A DNA stretch of 16,371 nt from Candidatus Enterousia avistercoris (lineage in GTDB: Bacteria; Pseudomonadota; Alphaproteobacteria; Rs-D84), in the NCBI GenBank assembly GCA_017694255.1, contig JADINC010000033.1, positions 1-16,371 on the forward strand. The letters run 5' to 3'. This document shows positions 1 to 6,067 of the stretch, one piece after another. The notes beneath the pieces were generated by a model. It was not told the DNA's origin. It saw only the letters and a program-made list of their open reading frames with translations, and made no database searches. The translations under genes and the position numbers were made by a program. How positions within the stretch are numbered: position 1 is the stretch's first letter; each line of letters starts with the position of its first letter.

Positions 1-54
1 ATATCCCAAATATCTCGCAATTGCCCGCCTTCGCGCAACGCTTCGGTGGGCACT

Positions 55-91
55 GAAATTTCTTAATTGGCGTTGCCAATAACGAAATTTC
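55..91. repeat. long imperfect hairpin
   Basis: GAAATTTC (55-62) pairs with GAAATTTC (84-91), and ATTGGC (66-71) pairs with GCCAAT (75-80) around a 3-nt loop. A 3x3 internal loop separates the two stems. It sits directly beside the duplicated tRNA-Trp tail at 93-111. It has no U-tract, so it is a structural or repeat element and not an obvious terminator. Confidence 0.6.
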
Positions 92-92
92 G

Positions 93-111
93 TGGCAGGG
101 GCAGAAGGAAT
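93..111 (-). repeat. duplicate of the tRNA-Trp 3' end
   Basis: The 19 bases tggcaggggcagaaggaat are identical to 276-294, which is the CCA end, acceptor strand and T-arm of the intact tRNA-Trp gene. The rest of the tRNA is absent here. Integrase att sites commonly use tRNA 3' ends, so this may be an att-like scar or the boundary of an element to the left. No integrase is visible, so this remains inference. Confidence 0.5.
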
Positions 112-219
112 GTTCGGTTTCACCTCACCACTCGTACGGATTTCGCTGTGCTGCGCTTGCAAAATCCAACTCGTATGCGAACCCAACATTTTATTTAATT
201 CGGGTTCGCTTCCTCTGCC
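99..219. repeat. structured segment bounded by near-inverted ends
   Basis: The segment begins gggcagaaggaa and ends ttcctctgccc, a near-perfect inverted pair (one base is inserted on the left side). Inside are GCGAACCC (177-184) with GGGTTCGC (202-209), and a TACGAGT-type direct repeat (130-135 and 170-175, on the opposite strand). Nothing in it resembles a known RNA family that I can name. It lies between the tRNA tail copy and the tRNA gene. Confidence 0.4.
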
Positions 220-241
220 CGCACCTTTGACTTAAAATTCC

Positions 242-266
242 CCAAAATATGACAAGCATATTTTGG
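242..266 (-). terminator. stem-loop downstream of tRNA-Trp, possible terminator
   Basis: CCAAAATATG (242-251) pairs perfectly with CATATTTTGG (257-266) around a 5-nt loop. On the minus strand it lies 10 nt beyond the tRNA 3' end and is followed by GGAATTTTAAG. The stem is AT-rich and the U-run is short, so it is a weak terminator at best. It could equally be a processing signal. Confidence 0.4.
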
Positions 267-275
267 CGAATTTTC

Positions 276-349
276 TGGCAGGGGCAGAAGGAATCGAACC
301 CTCATCCGCGGTTTTGGAGACCGATATTCTACCGTTGAACTATGCCCCT
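276..349 (-). tRNA. trnW: tRNA-Trp (anticodon CCA)
   Basis: The minus strand folds as a full cloverleaf. The acceptor stem is AGGGGCA/TGCCCCT with discriminator G and an encoded CCA (278-276). There is a short D-arm, an anticodon loop CTCCAAA with anticodon CCA at 317-315, and a T-arm GAGGG/CCTTC with loop TTCGATT. The sequence closely follows the usual bacterial tRNA-Trp. One pair at the base of the anticodon stem (T324 against C308) is mismatched, and the D-loop is short. Its 3' 19 bases are duplicated at 93-111. Confidence 0.95.
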
Positions 350-463
350 GTAATCTTTATTTACCGTCTGTTGTACCGCTTAATTCCCCAATAGCCTGCG
401 TGCACGGTAGCACACTTTTATGAAAAATCAAGCGGAAAGTATTATACGGGTTTATTTGCAGCC

Positions 464-551
464 GTGCAAGTAAAATATGAATTTTTATATTATTTAAATA
501 TGTTTTTAGTGCACTTTTCACTTGCACTGGTGCTTTGATTTTGTCTACAAT
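464..551 (+). promoter_or_regulatory. promoter and possible operator of the T4SS operon
   Basis: A candidate -10 TACAAT (546-551) lies 18 nt after TTGCAC (522-527), which is a weak -35. It predicts transcription starting near 558. GTGCAAGT (464-471) and ACTTGCAC (520-527) form an 8-bp inverted repeat 48 nt apart, and the right arm covers the -35. A further palindrome AGTGCACT lies at 508-515. This arrangement could be a repressor site, but no regulator is known. The TTG at 535 lies upstream of this -10, which argues against it as the translation start. Confidence 0.4.
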
Positions 552-579
552 CACCATATATATGATGGAGAGGAATCAC

Positions 580-1266
580 TTGCAAGACCGCATAGAACCG
601 CCTGTTTTATTATCTAGATTGTTAATTTTTGTCTTTGCGGCAATGCTGGTTGTGCTGGGCGCAATGGTTGGCACACTGTATTGCATGTATCCACTGGACC
701 GGCCCCAGGTGTTCTTTTTAATGTCTGCGCCAAAGAATGACTTGCGTGTTGTTTTACGCGAAATGGCACCTATTGATGAAAATATCGATAATTTTAAGCG
801 CACGTTTATTCGCGAATATATCAAGGCACGTAATGAAATTATACCGAATGTACGTGAAATGCGCCGAAAGTGGACAAATGATGCAAACGGCGCCGTGTAT
901 ACGTGGTCCAGTCCAGATGTATATAATGCATTTACCCAGACAGGTATGTGGAATTTATGGATGTCTGCGGTGCCAGATTTTGATTTTTCGTGTTCGGTCG
1001 AATTTGAAAATGGCGCAATCGCCCCACGTGGCAATGACGTTTGGGCGGTAACTTTTCAATATTTCTGTTCAGATATTGATAGACAGACTGATAAAAAAGA
1101 GTATACAATACGAATAAAGCTGGATGCACCAAGTGATGCCACAATCAAGTGGGACGAACGTTTTAATAATCCATTGGGTATACGCGTTTCAGAATATGTG
1201 GTGGAATCTGGGAATGGGGATCCGCTGGATACGGGATATTTGGAAACCGACGGCGCGGTACAGTAA
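580..1266 (+). CDS. virB8: VirB8-like type IV secretion inner-membrane protein
   Basis: Inner-membrane and periplasmic scaffold of a type IV secretion system. VirB8-family proteins have a short cytosolic tail, one membrane helix and an NTF2-like periplasmic domain that contacts VirB9 and VirB10. Here a hydrophobic segment spans about residues 9-33. It is followed by FIREYIKARNEIIPN and MRRKW, which resemble the VirB8/TrbF helix region, and by NPLGIRVSEYVVE near the end, matching the conserved VirB8 NPLGF-type strand. I chose TTG at 580 (228 aa): GGAGAGG (567-573) sits 6 nt upstream, whereas the earlier TTG (535) and ATGs (562, 565) have no such site. It is the first gene of a three-gene operon, 27 nt before the VirB9-like gene. 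DotI or TrbF are alternative family names for the same fold. Confidence 0.8.
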   Translation: MQDRIEPPVLLSRLLIFVFAAMLVVLGAMVGTLYCMYPLDRPQVFFLMSAPKNDLRVVLREMAPIDENIDNFKRTFIREYIKARNEIIPNVREMRRKWTNDANGAVYTWSSPDVYNAFTQTGMWNLWMSAVPDFDFSCSVEFENGAIAPRGNDVWAVTFQYFCSDIDRQTDKKEYTIRIKLDAPSDATIKWDERFNNPLGIRVSEYVVESGNGDPLDTGYLETDGAVQ

Positions 1267-1293
1267 TATAACAGAAACGGAAGGAATACGGTC

Positions 1294-2820
1294 ATGACGT
1301 TTACAAAGGCGATAAAATTAAATATATCCGTGATATGCATGGCGTTGGTATGCAGTGGGGGCGCGGCGTTTGGCGCCGGAATCCAGTCGGCATGGGACAA
1401 CCCAAATGCAAATATGGCATCGGGCAGTTTGAAACCTGGATATGCACAATTAACCTGGTCCAAGGGCAGTGTGCTGCCAGTAAAACTGCGTAATGGCATG
1501 ACAACATTAATAACATTGCCAAACGGTGAAAAGATTGCTGATGCGGTTGTTGGCAACAGTGGACTGTTTTCTATTGAATCCGCCAAGGGCAGTAATATTA
1601 TGTACATAACCCCACAACCGTCAAACCAGGGTTCTGATACAAACATGATTGTGACGGGTGAATCTGGTAATGTTTATACGTTCTATCTGCGCAGTGAACC
1701 ATCAAATGCCAGTGAAATTACATATTCCCAGGTAGATGTTATACTGGACGGGAACGGCGCGGTATCCACAACAACAGGCAGTACAAATACCGTGGGCAGT
1801 GCGGGCTCTATATTCAAAACGGCATCCAGTACCGCAAACACGGTTGGAACAGATGGCGAAGATTACGGTTGGATAAAATCAATGAAAATTGATCCGTCTG
1901 AATTCCGTTTCGATTTGGATATATTTGTACCAAACCCAGATGATTATGTTATTGCCCCAGAACGCGTATGGCGCGACCGCATATTTACATACATCGATTT
2001 CGGGGACAAGGTTATTTCTATGACCCAGCGCCCAGTTGTATCATTATTAATCGAAGGTGGCGAATCCCCGGTTGGATTCCGCACCGATGGCGAAGATGGA
2101 CGCTTGTTAATTGTCGAAGCGGTTGGTGATATGGTTCTGCGCAGTGGGCAACGTATTGTTTGTATTAAAAAGCGCGAAAAGCCATTCTTGATTGCAGATA
2201 CGGCGTCTGTTATGGCCCTGGCCGAGGCGAACGTTGCGCAAAGTATCATGTCTGGGCAATCATTAAACAATATCGCGTACACCGCGGATGTAAATGCGAT
2301 AAATGCATCGGCAAATGGATATACAACAACACCGATGATGGTTGGCACTATGCCAATAGGTGGCACAACCGCCGGGTACTATGCACCAGCGGGCTATGCA
2401 TTGCCAACACAAACGTACGGTGGCGGGACCAGTGGCATAAACATGGTGCCAACAGAACGTCTGACGGCGGGATCATTTTTACCACAAACCGATATTCCAC
2501 TAATAACCAGCAATCAAACAGGGGTTGCGGTTGAATTACGTGCTGATAAATCGGTCAAGGCATTGGAAGATTACTGGGCAACACTGTTGGCGACATTCAG
2601 CGGCGAAGATGGCCAGGGAATATTGAACCAATACAAAGACATGGTGTTCTTTGCGGTCGATGAACAGGGTGTTGGTGATCTGGGCGACGAATCGTCAACC
2701 GCAGGACGGCTGTATCGGTTGCGCATAGGGCCACTGGCAGATGTCACCGTTGCCCAGGAATTATGCAATAAATTGCTGGAATTCAGCGGGACCAGTTGTA
2801 CGGTTGTGCGGATACAATAA
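1294..2820 (+). CDS. virB9: VirB9-like T4SS protein with C-terminal SPOR domain
   Basis: Periplasmic/outer-membrane core subunit of a type IV secretion system, exported by a signal peptide (residues about 1-28, ending AAFGA). Residues about 45-150 resemble the VirB9/TrbG N-terminal beta domain (NIMYITPQPSN, then VYTFYL). After a Ser/Thr/Gly linker, about 190-300 match the C-terminal VirB9 domain (APERVWRDRIFTYIDFG, then GQRIVCIKK). It is 508 aa, against roughly 270-300 for classical VirB9. The excess is a low-complexity linker plus residues about 411-505, which look like a SPOR domain (GRLYRLRIGPLADVTVAQEL and CTVVR). SPOR domains bind glycan strands stripped of stem peptides. A Shine-Dalgarno GGAAGGA (1279-1285) lies 8 nt before the ATG. 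The VirB10-like gene follows after 19 nt. The VirB9 call is firm at fold level; DotH/TrbG is an alternative label. Confidence 0.82.
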   Translation: MTFTKAIKLNISVICMALVCSGGAAFGAGIQSAWDNPNANMASGSLKPGYAQLTWSKGSVLPVKLRNGMTTLITLPNGEKIADAVVGNSGLFSIESAKGSNIMYITPQPSNQGSDTNMIVTGESGNVYTFYLRSEPSNASEITYSQVDVILDGNGAVSTTTGSTNTVGSAGSIFKTASSTANTVGTDGEDYGWIKSMKIDPSEFRFDLDIFVPNPDDYVIAPERVWRDRIFTYIDFGDKVISMTQRPVVSLLIEGGESPVGFRTDGEDGRLLIVEAVGDMVLRSGQRIVCIKKREKPFLIADTASVMALAEANVAQSIMSGQSLNNIAYTADVNAINASANGYTTTPMMVGTMPIGGTTAGYYAPAGYALPTQTYGGGTSGINMVPTERLTAGSFLPQTDIPLITSNQTGVAVELRADKSVKALEDYWATLLATFSGEDGQGILNQYKDMVFFAVDEQGVGDLGDESSTAGRLYRLRIGPLADVTVAQELCNKLLEFSGTSCTVVRIQ

Positions 2821-2839
2821 ATAAACATCGCGGATAAAA

Positions 2840-5305
2840 ATGAAATCGATAAAAAAGCAATTTTCTGATCTGCGCAAAAATACGCCAAAGCATGTTCAAT
2901 GGCTGTTATTGGCGGCTGCGTTCGTTGTGGTGCTGATACTGTTAACATTGCTGTTGACGCACGAAGAAGATACCGCAATCGAAAATGCCGAAGATATTCC
3001 TATTACAGTGTTAATAACCCCAGATGCAATTGATTGGCCATCTGTTATGGTTGGCGATACAGAAACGGAAAAAATAACAGTATCTGCCAGCGCACCAGTG
3101 AAAATTACACGGGTTTATACCGCAGATGATGTTGTGGGTTTGGATACGACAAAACAAACGTGCACCGCAATGAGTCAAATTGACGCCAATACTACATGCA
3201 CGATTAATCCAGAATTTACACCATCCGCCGAAATGACGGCACAATCAACAGAATTACTGGTTGACTGGCACGACATTAATGCCCCAGAAGAAATGCAAAA
3301 TACGGCGCGGGTTGTGTTGGTACTGGGCGCGGTCGCCCCAGAACCAATTATTGTCCCAGAACCAGTGGACACAACCGAACCAGTAATCGAACCAGAACCA
3401 ACACCAGAACCGGAACCCGTGGCATTTGTTGATCCGGCCCCCATTTCGACAGAGATCAAAGAAGATATAGAAAAAATCGCGCCGTCTGATGATTTCTTGT
3501 TTACGGATCCGGTCGATGTTTTGCCTGAACCCGAACCGGTCGTTTTGCCCACAGAAACAGTGGCGCCACCATTGCCGTCTGAGTCATGTTATCAGTTTGC
3601 AATGCCGGGGTATAACCTGTCGGGTGTACAAAGCGGTTGGATTCGCCCCAGTGGTGGTGCGTACTATTACCACCCGTTTGCTGATACAGAATGCGAAAAT
3701 CCAACGGGCGTATATAATCCTGATAACGGCATTATCACAGATATAAATAACCCGGGGCAAAAAATTGGAACGGATGCCGAACATATTGGATATACAACAA
3801 TACAGAATGGTACATTGCCCCAGTTATCAAACCCGGCAACTGAACGCACAGTCAATCGTTCCGTGCAATTGTCAACCACTGAATTGGTGGCTGCCGCTGG
3901 TGGCATGGGCCATGTCATTGATACAACTGTACAAGACGATATTCTGGTTGGCACCAGTGGCACGGCGGTGTATTCGTCGGACCCATTTGACAGAAAATTT
4001 GTGTTGCGCCAGTATAAACCAATTCCAGCCACAATTGTGTCCGAAGTTCGCGCTGACCCGTCGTTATATGGATGTGATTCGTCGGGAAATTGTACAGGCC
4101 AAACATTGCCCGTGCGTGCCACCGTTGATCGTAATGTTTATGCCGATGATGGGCGCACTGTTGTCATCCCAACGGGGACATTAATGCTGGGGTATGTGAC
4201 GGGTGAAATTCCTGGGCCATATAAAACAGTTGGACGGATGCAAATAAACTGGTATCAATTTATACTGCCCAATGGTGTTGAGTTTAATTTTAGCACCAAC
4301 GAAGCACCTTTTTCGGGCGATTCACAGGGACGCGCGGGTGTGCCGGGTCATGGCAGCACTGATTATGTTGAACAATTGGTTATGCCAATGTTGACGGCAA
4401 TTGTGCCGGCCGCGGTTAACATGATTGCACCAATTGCGGATACATTTGTTAATCAAATTGATTTGGATAATAACACCGTGGTACAAAGTGGTACTATGCG
4501 TTCATCTGAACTGGCCAAACAAGAACTGATTACCGCATGGAACCAGGTCGCACAAAAATTACTGGTTGACGCAATGGATAACACAATACCGCCGTTTTCG
4601 ATTGCTGCCGGCACCCGTATCACGGTGTATTCACCGAACGATTTAGTAATTACATGTGGCAACGACAACAGCAAAGAATGTTCGGTTAAAAATGTACAAG
4701 CGGCTTCGAATACGTCGGATAGCAGAAATAAACGTCAAGATGATTGGCGATCCAGTGCACGACCAAAAGTTAATTATTCAGACGGCTCCTGGACTGGTCA
4801 GGTACGTTCGTTCAATCTGGATACCTATTGTACTAATCAAACGGATGATGGTATGTGGGATATAAATCCAGAACTGACTGCAAAGGTTATTGCGGAATCC
4901 GGATATGATTACAGAACCGTGTTGGCGTATTGCCAATCGCTGAATTACCAGGCGATAAGCAATGCCCAACAGGATGCTTATTATCAAAATCAGCAACAAG
5001 TGTTCCAGAAAACATATGGTACACCCAGTAATCAAACACCACCACAACAACAGGCGTATAACGAAGATATCTTGGGGCTGACATATGATGACAGTGGCGC
5101 GATTCAAAATCCGTTTGTTGATGTTGCACCTGTTGAAGAAGTTGTCCCGGTGACGCCCGAAGAAACTGTTATTACATGTCCCGATGGTGGTGCCCCAGAT
5201 GAATTCGGTTGCTGTGCCGGTGAAGTGTATACTGATATGGGTGAACAAGGATTCAATTGCTGTCCAGAAGCTGGTGGTGATTGTTTCCCACCAATAGAAA
5301 TATAA
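2840..5305 (+). CDS. virB10: VirB10/TrbI-like T4SS protein with Ig-like domain and Cys-rich tail
   Basis: Envelope-spanning subunit of a type IV secretion system linking the inner membrane to the outer-membrane core. Order: cytosolic tail (1-20), membrane helix (20-40), Ig/ASH-like beta domain (about 58-164, with CTAMSQIDANTTCTINPEF), Pro/Glu-rich spacer (about 166-247), a stretch of unclear fold (248-385), and the VirB10/TrbI C-terminal domain (about 395-603: RATVDRNVY, IPTGTLMLGYV, GRAGVPG, then PPFSIAAGTRITVYSPNDL). A Gln-rich extension follows (about 640-760), then a tail with six Cys (780, 791, 792, 807, 808, 815). At 821 aa it is about twice the length of VirB10 and nearer DotG in size. 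The ribosome site is weak (CGCGGA), so translation may be coupled to the gene 19 nt upstream. It is the last gene of the operon, with a terminator at 5310. Confidence 0.82.
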   Translation: MKSIKKQFSDLRKNTPKHVQWLLLAAAFVVVLILLTLLLTHEEDTAIENAEDIPITVLITPDAIDWPSVMVGDTETEKITVSASAPVKITRVYTADDVVGLDTTKQTCTAMSQIDANTTCTINPEFTPSAEMTAQSTELLVDWHDINAPEEMQNTARVVLVLGAVAPEPIIVPEPVDTTEPVIEPEPTPEPEPVAFVDPAPISTEIKEDIEKIAPSDDFLFTDPVDVLPEPEPVVLPTETVAPPLPSESCYQFAMPGYNLSGVQSGWIRPSGGAYYYHPFADTECENPTGVYNPDNGIITDINNPGQKIGTDAEHIGYTTIQNGTLPQLSNPATERTVNRSVQLSTTELVAAAGGMGHVIDTTVQDDILVGTSGTAVYSSDPFDRKFVLRQYKPIPATIVSEVRADPSLYGCDSSGNCTGQTLPVRATVDRNVYADDGRTVVIPTGTLMLGYVTGEIPGPYKTVGRMQINWYQFILPNGVEFNFSTNEAPFSGDSQGRAGVPGHGSTDYVEQLVMPMLTAIVPAAVNMIAPIADTFVNQIDLDNNTVVQSGTMRSSELAKQELITAWNQVAQKLLVDAMDNTIPPFSIAAGTRITVYSPNDLVITCGNDNSKECSVKNVQAASNTSDSRNKRQDDWRSSARPKVNYSDGSWTGQVRSFNLDTYCTNQTDDGMWDINPELTAKVIAESGYDYRTVLAYCQSLNYQAISNAQQDAYYQNQQQVFQKTYGTPSNQTPPQQQAYNEDILGLTYDDSGAIQNPFVDVAPVEEVVPVTPEETVITCPDGGAPDEFGCCAGEVYTDMGEQGFNCCPEAGGDCFPPIEI

Positions 5306-5309
5306 CCAG

Positions 5310-5334
5310 CCCGCCATATGGCGGGTTTAATTTT
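5310..5334 (+). terminator. terminator of the T4SS operon
   Basis: CCCGCC (5310-5315), loop ATAT, GGCGGG (5320-5325), followed by TTTAATTTT. It begins 4 nt after the VirB10-like stop codon. This is an intrinsic terminator with a slightly interrupted U-run. Confidence 0.8.
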
Positions 5335-5345
5335 GAAACAAAAAC

Positions 5346-5407
5346 AAAGGAGTCTAAACAAACATTTTCTGCAACAGATATTTCATGCGCCATGGGCGCT
5401 TTTTTTT
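5346..5407 (+). terminator. second intrinsic terminator with an orphan ribosome site before it
   Basis: GCGCC (5387-5391), loop ATG, GGCGC (5395-5399), then eight T (5400-5407) make a strong terminator. About 35 nt upstream, AAAGGAG (5346-5352) resembles a ribosome binding site, but no ATG, GTG or TTG follows at normal spacing. An ATT at 5364 opens a 24-codon frame. The stretch between the two terminators could be a small RNA, a leader peptide or a remnant. Confidence 0.65.
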
Positions 5408-5438
5408 ATTTGTATCGATTCGAACATACAAATAAAAA
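5403..5438. repeat. 13-bp inverted repeat overlapping the terminator U-run
   Basis: TTTTTATTTGTAT (5403-5415) is perfectly complementary to ATACAAATAAAAA (5426-5438), with a 10-nt loop. Its left arm uses five of the U residues of the terminator at 5387-5407, so the two structures touch or compete. It could be a second, opposite-strand terminator or an antitermination element. Confidence 0.55.
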
Positions 5439-5491
5439 TTTGCTAAACAATTAGAAAAACAAATCATCAAATCAACCAATGGTTGTAGTCT

Positions 5492-5522
5492 TTTACACAC
5501 GGCAACTGATTATATATATAAT
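5492..5522 (+). promoter_or_regulatory. sigma-70-type promoter of the 115-residue gene
   Basis: TTTACA (5492-5497) is followed after 17 nt by TATATA (5515-5520), or after 19 nt by TATAAT (5517-5522). Transcription would begin near 5528, giving a leader of about 40 nt that contains a strong ribosome site, AAAGGAGG (5551-5558). Confidence 0.6.
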
Positions 5523-5566
5523 CATGCCATAGGAAAACAATCTTAACACAAAAGGAGGGTTCTATT

Positions 5567-5914
5567 ATGACATCACAAAAAACACAAAACGCATATTCGG
5601 CAGAAAAATTTCAAAGTGCAGAACAATTGTGGTTCTGGTTTTTATATTCGAAATCTGTACAAAATGGTTTTGCACGCAATGCGCATGCGGCAACACGACG
5701 TGTATGCGAATTGCTGGATGTCGAAACACTGATTACAAAATTATATTTATCGGGCGATTTAACCACAGAACAATTAAAAATTATGAAACAATTTGGCGAC
5801 CGGCGCCGCGCACCACACCAATATATATGGTCTGAAAACCGCGCAGCGGCATTATGGCACGACGCCATGGAAACAATAGGCGCCGTTGCAAAAAAACGTG
5901 GATGGATTGAATAA
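5567..5914 (+). CDS. small conserved-looking protein of unknown function
   Basis: 115 residues, soluble, with no signal peptide or membrane helix. Near the N-terminus it has AEQLWFWFLYSKS. The middle and C-terminal parts carry CELLDVETLITKLYLSGDL, then KQFGDRRRAPHQ, then ENRAAALWHDAMETIG. From memory this layout resembles a short alphaproteobacterial family of unknown role (an aromatic WFWF start, a (P)CE.LDV.. segment, then RAA.LW.EAM). I cannot name a domain for it. An ideal ribosome site AAAGGAGG lies 8 nt before the ATG, with its own promoter and a strong terminator, so it is a single-gene transcript and probably well expressed. The gene is likely real; the function is unknown. Confidence 0.8.
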   Translation: MTSQKTQNAYSAEKFQSAEQLWFWFLYSKSVQNGFARNAHAATRRVCELLDVETLITKLYLSGDLTTEQLKIMKQFGDRRRAPHQYIWSENRAAALWHDAMETIGAVAKKRGWIE

Positions 5915-5916
5915 AA

Positions 5917-5938
5917 ACGGGGCAACGCCCCGTTTTTT
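5917..5938 (+). terminator. strong intrinsic terminator
   Basis: ACGGGGC (5917-5923), loop AAC, GCCCCGT (5927-5933), then a T-run to 5938. It starts 3 nt after the stop codon of the 115-residue gene. The preceding A-run could make it work on both strands. Confidence 0.9.
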
Positions 5939-5939
5939 C

Positions 5940-5974
5940 AAAGCGCAAAGTTCAGAGTGCAAAGTGCAAATGTG
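5940..5974 (+). repeat. heptanucleotide tandem array, copy 1
   Basis: Five consecutive 7-mers: aaagcgc, aaagttc, agagtgc, aaagtgc, aaatgtg, with consensus near AAAGTKC. It begins directly after the terminator U-run. A related array is at 6399-6440, on the other side of the next gene. Confidence 0.6.
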
Positions 5975-5994
5975 GTGTTGCCGCGCGACGGCAT

Positions 5995-6032
5995 TATTAT
6001 TTACTGGATTGCCGCGCTGCGTCCGCAATGAT
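5995..6032. repeat. dispersed short repeat, GGATTGCC...GCAATGAT type
   Basis: The stretch reading ggattgccgcgctgcgtc then cgcaatgat has imperfect dyad symmetry (attgc/gcaat). It resembles the short intergenic palindromes widely scattered in alphaproteobacterial and rickettsial genomes. The call rests on family resemblance and on a lack of coding signal. Only one copy of this type is in the window. Confidence 0.4.
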
Positions 6033-6067
6033 AGAAATATGTTTAATATGCAAATAAAGGATGAAAA

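Larger units (their letters stand above)
1..189 (-). other. open frame through repeat-like DNA, probably not a gene
   Basis: A minus-strand frame is open from an ATG at 189 to the window edge (63 codons). It begins MLGSHTSW and is rich in Arg, His and Gln. It uses AGA, AGG, CGA and CGG codons that the neighbouring real genes rarely use, has no clear ribosome binding site, and runs straight through a duplicated tRNA-Trp tail and a long hairpin. These points favour structured or repetitive DNA over a real protein. It could still be the start of a gene lying left of the window, which cannot be judged from this side. Confidence 0.15.

Noticed and set aside
535..579. Earlier TTG (535) or ATG (562) starts for the VirB8-like gene
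   Set aside because: 535 precedes the predicted -10 and neither has a Shine-Dalgarno site, whereas TTG 580 has GGAGAGG at good spacing.
3175..3552. Minus-strand 125-codon frame rich in Gly, Ser and Thr
   Set aside because: It arises from the Pro/Glu-coding low-complexity stretch of the VirB10-like gene read backwards.
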